Positions 1 through 7,859 of a stretch of 46,825 nucleotides of DNA are shown here, piece after piece. Source of the stretch: Chitinispirillum sp. Its GTDB lineage: Bacteria; Fibrobacterota; Chitinivibrionia; Chitinivibrionales; Chitinispirillaceae. The notes under the pieces are model-generated. The model was not told the origin of the DNA. It saw only the letters and a program-made list of their open reading frames with translations, and ran no database searches. The stretch spans positions 1 to 46,825 of the forward strand of contig SKJJ01000147.1 of the NCBI GenBank assembly GCA_007115975.1, written 5' to 3'. Numbering within the stretch: the stretch's first letter is position 1; every line of letters starts with the position of its first letter. The position numbers and the translations under genes were made by a program.

Positions 1-2
1 CT

Positions 3-299
3 GATCCTATACCAATCAGTGATGACACAGATTTAAAATTTGTCAGCTATATGTCCGGTTTTGGGTACAGCGAAATTGGCACAGAAGAATACATTTACTC
101 TTCTGTTTCAGTTGCCGCACCATCTGCAAGTGGTATCAGCACTGTATCTACTCCCAAAAAAAGGTATTACACCCTGAGCGGAAGACTGCTCTCTGAAAAA
201 CAGGTACTCTCATATTTTCAGCCGGTAATTGCTGTTACAGTTGATGAAAATGAGACAAAACGCAGGATTGTTAATTTGAATGAATTGCGGGGATGGTAG
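3..299 (+). CDS. C-terminal end of a probable surface/secreted protein (5' truncated by window)
   Basis: The reading frame is open from the first bases of the window to a TAG at 297-299, so this is the last 98 codons of a longer gene whose start lies outside. An ATG at 51 is internal to the open frame and is not needed as a start. The tail holds a short hydrophilic segment followed by a Tyr-Tyr-Thr-Leu-Ser-Gly-Arg stretch. That stretch resembles the 'Y-x-L-x-G-R' strand found in C-terminal sorting or Ig-like domains of secreted proteins in Bacteroidota and Fibrobacterota. The resemblance is only by eye, and no catalytic motif is visible. The last seven bases overlap the HTH fragment that follows. 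Confidence 0.5.
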   Translation, partial: DPIPISDDTDLKFVSYMSGFGYSEIGTEEYIYSSVSVAAPSASGISTVSTPKKRYYTLSGRLLSEKQVLSYFQPVIAVTVDENETKRRIVNLNELRGW

Positions 300-442
300 G
301 GTTTTATAACTCCCAATCCTGTATCGCCAGGCTCGAGTCGGGCAATTATAAAAATGTCAGTTTGTCGTTTTTGCGCCGGGTCGGTGATGCTCTTGGTGTT
401 CAACCGCATGTGACTTTTCGTAGCGTAAGATCGGTACGCTAA
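293..442 (+). pseudogene. Truncated XRE-family helix-turn-helix regulator remnant
   Basis: A 49-codon frame (ATG 293, TAA 440-442) encodes a recognisable second half of an XRE/Cro HTH domain. It has a Gln-Ser-x-Ile-Ala-Arg-Leu-Glu-Ser-Gly-x-Tyr recognition-helix motif, then Ser-Leu-x-x-Leu-Arg-Arg-Val and Ala-Leu-Gly, which is the usual layout of HigA-like antitoxins and phage-type repressors. The first helices are missing, an in-frame stop lies 12 bases upstream at 281-283, and there is no ribosome binding site. I therefore read it as a 5'-truncated gene left beside the end of the preceding CDS. A genuine mini-protein is possible but less likely. No toxin partner is visible in the window. 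Confidence 0.55.
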
Positions 443-463
443 TGTATGTTGCCGCCCCAACCA

Positions 464-2080
464 TCACCCGAAAACCCCAAAATCAATCTCAGCAAAAATA
501 TTGTTCCGCTCCTCAAGCACACAGAGAAACTGTTCGTCCTTAACCTCTTTATCGAGCAGCTCATGCAGTTTCAGGAAATTGGAGATGTGCCTCTTGGTCC
601 GGTTATTTGCATACTCTACCATGGTTCCCGTTTTCATGATGAATGCCCAGTCACTGGACTGAGCCAAAAGCAGCTCCCGCGCCATCTGATTCAGTATCCG
701 TCTGGTTACCCCCTGCGCACCGGAAAACCTCTGTGCACTCTCTGTCATGCGGTTTTCCATGTGGTGAATGTGGCGATATATCCAGCTGTTACTCTCATTG
801 AGCCACACATAGGAGTAGCCGCCTTCACCCCAGCTTGAAAATGATGGCTCACTGGTCTCGTTGTCCGGGTACATTTTCAGATACTGTGAGGGAGTTATGA
901 ACTCATATGTACTCTGCTCAAAGGCACTCTTACGGAAAAGGTAGTTGAGCCATTCGGGACCCTCATACCACCAGTGACCGAAAAGCTCCGCATCGTACAG
1001 AGAGGCAATTACCGGGGGCCTGTCCATCAGTTTTCCAAGATGCTTTATCTGCTGCTCTCTGTTGAACATGAATTCCCCTGCATGAACCGATGCGGTATGA
1101 AGGGCATCCTGGCGACTGTAGATCTCCTTCTCCTCTGAATGGATATCGGTAACTCGATGGTATTTTATCCCGGTCTGCACCCTGATGCCTGCCGGATCAA
1201 TGTATGGGGCGATGTAATCCATGTCCAGTGAAAAGCCGATGTCCTTATAAAAATCGCGGTAATTTGGGTGGCCGGGATACCCCTGTTGAGCACTCCAGAC
1301 CGAGCGGGATGACTCAACATCCCTTCCAAAAGCGGCTACCGGTGCCTCCTTGCAATAAACAGGGGCAAACACTCCGTATGATGGACGAGGTTTGCCCAGG
1401 AGCAGGCCGTGAGTTTCAAGAAAGAAAAACCGTATCCCCTCATCGTATAAGATCCTCTCCAGTCCCGGATAGTATCCGCATTCCGGAAGCCATATTCCAG
1501 CCGGAGCTTTTCCCATGTTGCTGATGTAGGACTCTATGCCAACTCTTATCTGTGCCCGCACCGCATGTTCGTTGTTTTGCATGTTCGGCAAGTAACCATG
1601 GGTGGCAGCGCAGGTAATGATCTCAAGAAATCCCTGGTCCTGAAATGTCCTGAACTCTTTTATGAGGTCTCGCTGGCAAACATTGTCAAAAAAGTGAAGG
1701 CAAAGCTGAAAACGGTTATAGTACATTTTTGCGTTCTGATACAGCTGTGGATCACTTTTCGTTCGAACCATCTCTTTTTGGGCCAGAGTGATGAGCCTCT
1801 CCAAATGCTTGACGTATCGCTGCCGTAACAGAGGGTCATTCATCATTGCACAGAGCGGGGGAGTCAGGGACATGGTTAACCGAAACGGAATAGAGTCATC
1901 CCTGAGGTTTCCAAACATCAGCAAAAAGGGGATGTAGGTTTCAGTCAGCGCTTCATAAAACCAGTTCTCCTCCATCTTGTACTCATTTTCAGGGTGGCGG
2001 ACAAAAGGGAGGTGAGCATGCAGTACAAGACAAAGATAGCCATCTGGACCAATGGTGCTCTTCTCCGGCTTTTTGCTCAT
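464..2080 (-). CDS. GH57 1,4-alpha-glucan branching enzyme (DUF1957 type)
   Basis: This 538-residue protein matches the GH57 branching enzymes that create alpha-1,6 branches in glycogen. The N-terminal barrel strand carries the Leu-His-Ala-His-Leu-Pro motif (residues 19-25). The Trp-Leu-Pro-Glu-Cys-Gly-Tyr motif puts the likely nucleophile at Glu200, and Leu-Tyr-Asp-Ala-Glu-Leu-Phe-Gly-His-Trp-Trp gives the acid at Asp363. These match the Glu/Asp pair known from the Thermococcus TK1436-type enzymes. There is no signal peptide, so it should act in the cytoplasm on storage glucan. Its ATG overlaps the stop of the upstream DUF4912 gene by four bases (ATGA), so the two are translationally coupled. 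The C-terminal helical part is also typical of the family. Confidence 0.9.
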   Translation of the reverse strand: MSKKPEKSTIGPDGYLCLVLHAHLPFVRHPENEYKMEENWFYEALTETYIPFLLMFGNLRDDSIPFRLTMSLTPPLCAMMNDPLLRQRYVKHLERLITLAQKEMVRTKSDPQLYQNAKMYYNRFQLCLHFFDNVCQRDLIKEFRTFQDQGFLEIITCAATHGYLPNMQNNEHAVRAQIRVGIESYISNMGKAPAGIWLPECGYYPGLERILYDEGIRFFFLETHGLLLGKPRPSYGVFAPVYCKEAPVAAFGRDVESSRSVWSAQQGYPGHPNYRDFYKDIGFSLDMDYIAPYIDPAGIRVQTGIKYHRVTDIHSEEKEIYSRQDALHTASVHAGEFMFNREQQIKHLGKLMDRPPVIASLYDAELFGHWWYEGPEWLNYLFRKSAFEQSTYEFITPSQYLKMYPDNETSEPSFSSWGEGGYSYVWLNESNSWIYRHIHHMENRMTESAQRFSGAQGVTRRILNQMARELLLAQSSDWAFIMKTGTMVEYANNRTKRHISNFLKLHELLDKEVKDEQFLCVLEERNNIFAEIDFGVFG

Positions 2081-2748
2081 TGCTGTTTCTTAACTTCTCT
2101 GAATGTTGAGTCGGAGCTGAAATCACCTGAGCCGGTCTCTATCGTGCTAGTCAGCTCTGAAGATTGACCTGTTGAAGTGCGGTCAAAAATGGCGGCGGTA
2201 ATCCTCGCAGTGTCGACACTCTTAACCGATGGCGGCGGTGCAGAGAGTGTCTGGGTGGGCACTGCTGCAGGGGAGGAAACTGAAACCGGAGTGAATTGCT
2301 TGTTTGTTGTGGTTATTCCGTACTCTACCCTATAGGATCTGTCTGAAACGGGCACTTTTACTAAGGTATTACGAGTTTGGTCGTGTATAACTATTTCATC
2401 AACAGAACACTCTTTTTTGGGGCCGCACTGTTCCCTTAGCTGTATCAGACGCAGTGTGTCCTTTGAGCTGATTGTTTCCTCACCCATGGTGCGTTTGATT
2501 GTATCCTGCGATTCAGGGCTGATTTCCCAGTACACATAGAGGTGCTCCGGATCTCTTGGTATGGCTCTTATATATGTTTCATTATACCTTTGGGGTATTT
2601 GCGGATCTGAATAGTCATCATAGGGAGCAACACTTTTTTTGGTATCCACGGCACTCAGAGATGTCGGGATGAGACTGTTTTTCCTAAGGCCGCTCTTTTT
2701 GCGTATCCGACGGGTAATTATTCGTTTTCTGTTTTTTCTGCCGAGCAT
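2077..2748 (-). CDS. DUF4912 domain protein coupled to the branching enzyme
   Basis: The 223-residue product has an Arg/Lys-rich N-terminus (about residues 1-25). It is followed by a compact domain with the sequence pattern Arg-Ala-Ile-Pro-Arg-Asp-Pro-x-His-Leu-Tyr-Val-Tyr-Trp-Glu-Ile (about 60-80), which is the hallmark of DUF4912. The C-terminal 70 residues are Ser/Thr/Pro-rich and look disordered. The function of DUF4912 is unknown. The family is often found beside GH57/DUF1957 genes, and here the four-base stop/start overlap supports a shared role with the glucan branching enzyme, perhaps as a substrate-binding or adaptor module. That role is inference. The start is the ATG at 2748; the Shine-Dalgarno match is weak. 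Confidence 0.8.
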   Translation of the reverse strand: MLGRKNRKRIITRRIRKKSGLRKNSLIPTSLSAVDTKKSVAPYDDYSDPQIPQRYNETYIRAIPRDPEHLYVYWEISPESQDTIKRTMGEETISSKDTLRLIQLREQCGPKKECSVDEIVIHDQTRNTLVKVPVSDRSYRVEYGITTTNKQFTPVSVSSPAAVPTQTLSAPPPSVKSVDTARITAAIFDRTSTGQSSELTSTIETGSGDFSSDSTFREVKKQQ

Positions 2749-2873
2749 ATCTGTCTTACTTGAAATAATTCCGGAAACACCACTCTAAAATCAACCCTAA
2801 GATTACTATATATAGCAAATCATGTGATAATTACTCTCTATTGTTTCGGCACTGCTGCGCTATTCAGCGAAAA

Positions 2874-2910
2874 CTCCGTTTTGTCCCCCTCAGGGGGATT
2901 TAAAACAGAG
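2874..2910. terminator. Strong two-part hairpin, possible terminator
   Basis: CTCCGTTTT at 2874-2882 pairs with AAAACAGAG at 2902-2910 (one G-U pair), and inside this TCCCCC pairs with GGGGGA around a minimal loop. It lies about 410 bases downstream of the minus-strand barrel gene. No clear U-tract follows on either strand, so a terminator role is tentative. Confidence 0.4.
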
Positions 2911-2938
2911 GTGTTGAGTTAAGCCTCAGCGAGCAGCC

Positions 2939-3019
2939 ACTCTGAGCAGGTCAATTCTTATTGGCCGTATCGAAGTGTTCTTATGCCCCAGAAGAAAGCA
3001 ACTGGAACCCTTCGACTGG
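2939..3019 (+). repeat. Degenerate copy of the cloverleaf palindromic repeat
   Basis: Read on the plus strand, this stretch matches the minus strand of the element at 41013-41165. ACTCTGAG corresponds to ACACTGAG, then a run of about 30 bases centred on GTATCGAAGTGTTC (2967-2980) is nearly identical, and after about 20 unrelated bases GGAACCCTTCGACTG (3004-3018) matches GGAACACTTCAACTG. The small CCCGAC hairpin of the full copy is lost here. The differences suggest an old, inactive copy. Confidence 0.55.
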
Positions 3020-3320
3020 AAGCTCTGGGTGAACGGATTATGACACCAACTTACCTTAACACCCCTGGGGCATTATCGAAAACAAGTAGCCATCATCTAT
3101 ACCCTTAAATAACCGTATACATTGTAACTTATTCTTGTGGCAATTACAACCCTTCAATTCAAAAATGTATACCCGTAGTAACACCCCTTACAGGCTACAA
3201 AAAGCAGCCACCCATCTGTTTTGTCCATGGTTATTTTGTTTGTGATCGAAAAAGTACCGGGGTTACTGTTCGGTTGTGTCCTTTTAGTGCTTAACTGATA
3301 CACAATCAATTATATGGTTC

Positions 3321-4538
3321 TCAATAGGTCGACTGTGTAGTTCTCTCAAACCATCTGTTCAGGCTGTTAATTCCTAAATGGATGCTGTAAAAGGATTCAT
3401 AATAATCTTTGAACTGATCATTAGTGTGTCTGCCCATCTCAAATACAATATCCACTAAACCGGATTTTTCCTGAACTGGCAGACCGATACCTAAAGTCAG
3501 AGCTCTTTCTGAGGCACCCTCAACGGGCATCTGGGAGAAACGAACTCCTGCTCTGTAATCGATCGTTTCACTGTAGCGCTGAGAAATCTGGCCACTCACG
3601 GGTGTATATCGTATACCTGCAGATGCGCAGTAGGTTGTGCGATATTCCGCACCCTTTTCAAAATCTGAAATGTACCGTTCCCAGAGTGTCGTTGCAAGGT
3701 CTGCAGCAGCAAGCCACTGGTGGTTAAAACTATATGAAAGACCAAAAGAGACTGAAGGGGGCAGATGAACTGATATGTCCGACTTTGTCCGCACTATTGT
3801 ATCAAGCAGTATGTCTCTGGTGGTTACGGTCCCTTCGGAAGGCAAGATGTACTCTCCTGTAAAACCAACCGTCAGATTGCTCACAGGAAAAAGAACTCCA
3901 GCACTGATACCTTTTGCAGGAAACCCGACACTGCTTCCCTGCACGACATTGCTGTGAGCTCCTCTTGAATCACTGATATAGCCATATATCTGGTCGGTGG
4001 TCATTTCGTGATAAAGGTGTTGGTAGGATAAACCAATGCTCAGTCCATTATCAAACAGGTATCCCCACCCCCCCTGCCATGATGTAAGCCCGCCATCTCT
4101 GACAAGGCCGGTATAGACTGAATCCCCCCCTGAGCCATTGCCATCACTCAGGGACCGAGCAGATCTGAAGCTGACACTGCCCTCTGTTCTTTTATCGATT
4201 GAAATACCGGCATTTCCCAACTGGCCAAGGGGCATAATAAACGAAAGAAGAGACGGACTGGTGCTGTTGGAATAGTCGGTGGTTTCGCTTCTGAATGCAA
4301 AGTAATTCATGGAAAAAACGGCGGAGATACTAGAGTAGTTGGGCATGGCCATATTGGCAGGATTGGCAGAAAAACCTGCGAAGTTATCTCTTAAACCAGT
4401 TCCTGTACCACTCATCGACCTGATTAAACCCGATGCATTCTGTGCCGGAACCCCAAGCGGGTAGCCCAGGCCAAGAAAAGAGTCTGCATTTATTGTAACA
4501 GCAATAGTTGCAAGAACAAGTAGTGTCTTATAAATCAT
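3321..4538 (-). CDS. Outer-membrane beta-barrel protein (FadL/PorV-like)
   Basis: This 405-residue protein has a clear signal peptide (residues 1-18, cleavage after Asn-Ala). It then has a long series of alternating-residue strands separated by short turns, typical of an outer-membrane barrel. Near the mature N-terminus it has Ser-Gly-x-Gly-x-Gly-Leu-Arg-Asp-Asn-Phe-Ala-Gly-Phe-Ser-Ala-Asn-Pro-Ala, which resembles the 'x-N-P-A' hallmark of FadL/OmpP1 and PorV-type barrels. The ligand is unknown. The start ATG at 4538 has an AGGAA site six bases upstream. It lies 14 bases downstream of a lipoprotein gene on the same strand, so the two are probably one operon, a barrel with a periplasmic or surface lipoprotein partner. 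Confidence 0.7.
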   Translation of the reverse strand: MIYKTLLVLATIAVTINADSFLGLGYPLGVPAQNASGLIRSMSGTGTGLRDNFAGFSANPANMAMPNYSSISAVFSMNYFAFRSETTDYSNSTSPSLLSFIMPLGQLGNAGISIDKRTEGSVSFRSARSLSDGNGSGGDSVYTGLVRDGGLTSWQGGWGYLFDNGLSIGLSYQHLYHEMTTDQIYGYISDSRGAHSNVVQGSSVGFPAKGISAGVLFPVSNLTVGFTGEYILPSEGTVTTRDILLDTIVRTKSDISVHLPPSVSFGLSYSFNHQWLAAADLATTLWERYISDFEKGAEYRTTYCASAGIRYTPVSGQISQRYSETIDYRAGVRFSQMPVEGASERALTLGIGLPVQEKSGLVDIVFEMGRHTNDQFKDYYESFYSIHLGINSLNRWFERTTQSTY

Positions 4539-4552
4539 TGGTTTTCCTATAC

Positions 4553-5746
4553 TTATTTAATTGTTGTTAGGACTGCATTAAAGAAAGGTGAGGGCCATGT
4601 TATAACCTGTCCGAGTGGTTCTTTGCTTGAACTAGCTTTTATGTATAAAAAACCGCTGCCCGATCCGTTTCTTCGTAGAAATTTCTGCAAATCAGATCTG
4701 ATTGAAATGCTCAAAGTGGTATCCTGGTCAAAAAGGATCCTTCTGGTTGTACTGCTCAGATCGAACTTTTCGGTCAATGTCTGGTGATCCTCTATAAGCA
4801 TATCAAGAAACATGTACCTTAAGTTAAGGGTGTCCTTTTCTACACTATGTGTGCGACCAGGGATCTCTTCAAAATCAAGAGAGCCCATCAGTACTTCACT
4901 GTATCCGCTCTCTGCACTGTTGTATAATTCTGAAAGGTCAAACTCCATAACGGCTACTCTTCCTGCGCTTTGCCTTGAGACGGGCAGCAAAGAGAGCGAG
5001 TCGGTATCCGTTTCGTGAACAGTGTATCGGGCGCTGCCGACAATGGAGTCTCTTTTTACCCCATCTTCAGTTCCTCTGGTTAAAATGATGTATGGAACAG
5101 ATAAGTGTTTGGCATCGCTGCTGCTGTCCGGGATTATGCAACCAAACTGCAACTCCGGAAGAGCATCGCCCGCTGTTCCGGTAGTATCAAACCGTAGTAC
5201 GTCAAAGATCCTGTTGGTTAATTCTTCCGACAACTCGATGGAATCTTTGGACCCCTTAGTGATCGAAACGGTTCCCAGCAGAGTGTCGGTTAGAGATGCC
5301 CTGATTGGCTGGTCTGCATCCCTGGCTTCAGTTGAGTAGAGGCGTATCTCATGGGACTGGGAAGAGTCGGTGTGGTGAGAGTGGGCATTAACATGAAGAT
5401 AGGCACTTATTACGGTATCCCCCGCATCAAATCCTCTGTTTGGTACATTAAAACCTGCATAGCCTGATATATGCAGATTATGGATTGCACCGGTTATGAT
5501 CTTTGCAGTTCTGGGAAAGTGCCCAAACGAGTTGTCCGATGCTGATCGCGGGAGACTAAGGCTGTCTATGATCAATTTTTTATCGCTTAATTCACGAAAT
5601 GTCCCCTCCATTTCAGTAAGTCCAGGGTTCACCTCTCGTATTATGCCTGATCCCGCCTGGGTAAGATTGCTCTCCTGAGAGCATGAGATCAGTATCGCCG
5701 GCAAAAAAGTTAAAAATGATAAGCGTCGTAGTGCTGTAGAAACCAT
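4553..5746 (-). CDS. Large predicted lipoprotein, partner of the barrel gene
   Basis: I choose the ATG at 5746 because GGGTGG lies just upstream and the product then begins with a proper lipoprotein signal. That signal is a basic start, a hydrophobic run, and the lipobox Leu19-Ile-Ser-Cys22. An ATG 60 bases further upstream has no ribosome site and would bury the signal. The 397-residue product is beta-rich. Its middle part, with paired 'Gly-Asp-Thr-Val-Ile-x-Ala-Tyr-Leu' and 'Leu-Gly-Thr-Val' strands, vaguely resembles DNRLRE-type carbohydrate-related beta-sandwich domains. I do not recognise the family with confidence. It is followed after 14 bases by the barrel gene. Confidence 0.65.
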   Translation of the reverse strand: MVSTALRRLSFLTFLPAILISCSQESNLTQAGSGIIREVNPGLTEMEGTFRELSDKKLIIDSLSLPRSASDNSFGHFPRTAKIITGAIHNLHISGYAGFNVPNRGFDAGDTVISAYLHVNAHSHHTDSSQSHEIRLYSTEARDADQPIRASLTDTLLGTVSITKGSKDSIELSEELTNRIFDVLRFDTTGTAGDALPELQFGCIIPDSSSDAKHLSVPYIILTRGTEDGVKRDSIVGSARYTVHETDTDSLSLLPVSRQSAGRVAVMEFDLSELYNSAESGYSEVLMGSLDFEEIPGRTHSVEKDTLNLRYMFLDMLIEDHQTLTEKFDLSSTTRRILFDQDTTLSISIRSDLQKFLRRNGSGSGFLYIKASSSKEPLGQVITWPSPFFNAVLTTIK

Positions 5747-6172
5747 TATCCACCCGTATTTTATAATATGTTTAGGTAATCCAGAGGGTACAGTTAAGTA
5801 CACCATTGATAGAAAAAAATAGGTTTGCCCTAATGGGAAGTCAAACTTTCATGCTCCTTGTTGAACGCTTCATCCAAAAAGACCGACATTATGGCTCTTA
5901 CAGATCTGTTGGGTAAAAAGTCGGTTGCTGTGGTTGCATCTGCTCGCCCGGGAATACGTTTTAAAGCACTGTGTCTGGAATACGGACCTTTTTTTGTAAT
6001 CGTTGCTGTATAGGGTGTTTGGGCGATTGGTTATTTGCAAGTCAAATCACTGTAACAGTTATTTTTTTAGATACTTTTACATTGTATAGTGTAAAATACT
6101 ATTTTAATTGCCAATCACTGTTGCTCCTTTCCTGTCTTCTGGCTTAAGTGTCAGGATTCATTCAAGAGGTTT
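5747..6172. other. Divergent spacer with promoter-like AT-rich end
   Basis: The spacer separates the minus-strand lipoprotein gene from the plus-strand response regulator gene. The first 270 bases hold nothing I can assign; a 40-codon frame at 5891-6013 has no ribosome site and is probably chance. The last 110 bases are AT-rich and contain a dyad at 6075-6096 and TATAGT-like hexamers, so promoters for the response regulator are likely here. Confidence 0.5.
6075..6096. promoter_or_regulatory. Perfect dyad TTTTACA-N8-TGTAAAA, candidate operator
   Basis: TTTTACA at 6075-6081 and TGTAAAA at 6090-6096 form an exact inverted repeat separated by eight bases, about 77 bases upstream of the response-regulator start. 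The spacing would suit a dimeric repressor or activator. The regulator is not known. Confidence 0.4.
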
Positions 6173-7627
6173 ATGGGTACTGAACCACTAATCAAACGCC
6201 CTTGTGAATGTAAGGTTCTCATTGTTGATGATGAGGATGTAATCTGTGAGGTTTTAAAAACTGCACTCGCTCCTCATTTTAACACCACCGTCTGTAACTC
6301 TGGTAAGGATGCAACTGCACTGATCGATCAGCACTGTTTTGATGTAATAGTGACAGACCTTAAACTACCGGACATCCTCGGCACAGAGATCTTAGCATAT
6401 GCTAAAAGCAGGGATGAATTTGTCGAGGTGATAATTATTACCGGCTATGCTACCCTGGACTCTGCAACTGATGCACTGAATTTGGGCGCAGTTTCCTATC
6501 TCTCTAAGCCCTTTGCTATCTCCGATTTCCTGTTCCAGGTCGAGAAAGCAATCGCTTCAAGAATTTTCCATCTCAAAAGTCTCCACTTGATGCAAAAATC
6601 AGACATGCTTGAACCGGGTGTAAAGGAGCATATCTACGATATCACTGCCCTTTATTACTTTACGCGCAAGCTGATGATGTCTCTTGAGATCTCAGAAATA
6701 ATGAAAGTGGTTCTGGATGAAGCTAATCAGCGAACTGGAGCTGCCTTTTGTGTTGTCGGTGTAGATCTGCAGGGATACCAGGAGATCTATGTTTCCCCCT
6801 CATATGGGGAACTTGATGAAAAGAGTATAAGAACCCAGTTAACTCGCTCCTGGGATAAGTGCTTCTCCTATCTTAGTGAGCAGGAATTTGTCTCTGAGAA
6901 AATCCCTCTTCACATCCATAGGGGAAGACAGGGAGAAAAACAGGCCGCTATTGACAAAGAACTACAATCTGTTTCAGTACCGATGATTGTCGCCGGTAAA
7001 ACTATCGGCTCTATTTCAGTATTTAAAAATGAGATAGAGAGTAAGGGTCATTCGCAATTCATGTACGTCTTTACCTCTCTGGTATCATCGGTTGTTGAGC
7101 ATGCTTATTCTGATATGGTCGCCCGTTTTGAGGCCAAAACCGACAGCCTTACGGGTGTGGGGAACCATCGTTTCTTTCATGAAACACTTGAGCGTGAGAT
7201 TGCAAGGGCAAACAGACGTAACTCATCTTTTTCTCTTGTCCTTTTAGACATCGATAACTTCAAGATAATTAACGATACCTACGGGCATCAGGTTGGGGAT
7301 GCGGTCATAATAGATCTTACACGCCGTCTCAGCTCCAGTATTCGCTGCGCTGATATACTTGCCCGGTACGGTGGGGAGGAGTTTTGCCTGATTCTGCCCG
7401 AGGGGGAAGAGCAGGGCAGCCAAATCCTTGTTGAAAGGATCTGCCAAAAGATTTCAGAACAACCCTTCACCTGCGCTTCGGCCACCTTCAACTATTCTGC
7501 AAGCTTTGGGCTGGCGGTATACAGAGGGGATAAGCCCATCTCAAAAGATGCGCTTATAGAGAAGGCTGATAAGGCGATGTATGCATCAAAACGAAAAGGG
7601 AAAAGCCAGGTTACTGTCTGCTGTTAA
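6173..7627 (+). CDS. Response regulator diguanylate cyclase (REC-GAF-GGDEF)
   Basis: This 484-residue signalling protein makes c-di-GMP from GTP. The receiver domain (about 13-135) has the acidic pair Asp19/Asp20, the phospho-acceptor Asp62 in Val-Thr-Asp-Leu-Lys-Leu-Pro-Asp and the Lys of Leu-Ser-Lys-Pro-Phe. The middle (about 160-310) looks like a GAF domain. The C-terminal cyclase domain has an intact Gly-Gly-Glu-Glu-Phe active loop at 400-404, with an Arg391-x-x-Asp394 inhibitory site five residues before it, so product feedback is likely. An AAGAGGT site lies just upstream of the ATG. No cognate histidine kinase is adjacent, so it is an orphan. It shares the window with HDOD, PilZ and pilus genes that could use its product. 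Confidence 0.92.
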   Translation: MGTEPLIKRPCECKVLIVDDEDVICEVLKTALAPHFNTTVCNSGKDATALIDQHCFDVIVTDLKLPDILGTEILAYAKSRDEFVEVIIITGYATLDSATDALNLGAVSYLSKPFAISDFLFQVEKAIASRIFHLKSLHLMQKSDMLEPGVKEHIYDITALYYFTRKLMMSLEISEIMKVVLDEANQRTGAAFCVVGVDLQGYQEIYVSPSYGELDEKSIRTQLTRSWDKCFSYLSEQEFVSEKIPLHIHRGRQGEKQAAIDKELQSVSVPMIVAGKTIGSISVFKNEIESKGHSQFMYVFTSLVSSVVEHAYSDMVARFEAKTDSLTGVGNHRFFHETLEREIARANRRNSSFSLVLLDIDNFKIINDTYGHQVGDAVIIDLTRRLSSSIRCADILARYGGEEFCLILPEGEEQGSQILVERICQKISEQPFTCASATFNYSASFGLAVYRGDKPISKDALIEKADKAMYASKRKGKSQVTVCC

Positions 7628-7859
7628 TCCTCATGAGTATATGCTCTCCTCCTTTTACTTTTTTTTCAGCATTGCTGAGCAGCTTTTGTATCATAAAAGT
7701 ATATTCACTGTTTTGTTGTGCAGATGGAACAGATAGCTCGATTAAAAGTGTCAATTTTTTTCTCTGCTCAGACCGGGATTATGTGAAAAACAATTACCCA
7801 GGAATATCTGTTCACCCGGATAATCAATAAAGTCAATTTGTAGTGGAGTCGCTTACCAT

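Larger units (their letters stand above)
2749..3320. other. 572-base spacer rich in palindromes, no gene seen
   Basis: I find no convincing coding frame on either strand. The spacer contains a strong hairpin (2874-2910), a decayed copy of the cloverleaf repeat (2939-3019), a distant 9-base inverted pair ATGCCCCAG/CTGGGGCAT (2983-2991 and 3065-3073), and an 8-base pair GTATACAT/ATGTATAC (3115-3122 and 3165-3172) enclosing TTGTAA/TTACAA (3123-3128 and 3144-3149). It lies between genes transcribed on the minus strand, so it may hold the terminator of the barrel-protein operon and the promoter of the DUF4912 operon. Confidence 0.6.

Noticed and set aside
446-838. Long plus-strand frame opposite the GH57 gene
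   Set aside because: It lies wholly antisense to a gene with clear catalytic motifs and has no ribosome site or recognisable domain.
5891-6013. 40-codon frame in the divergent spacer before the response regulator
   Set aside because: No ribosome site, no family resemblance, and too short to stand on composition alone.
7633-7830. 65-codon frame between the response regulator and holA
   Set aside because: It has no ribosome binding site and a low-complexity, Phe/Ser/Cys-rich start. It sits where lptE can occur in other genomes, but the sequence does not resemble it.
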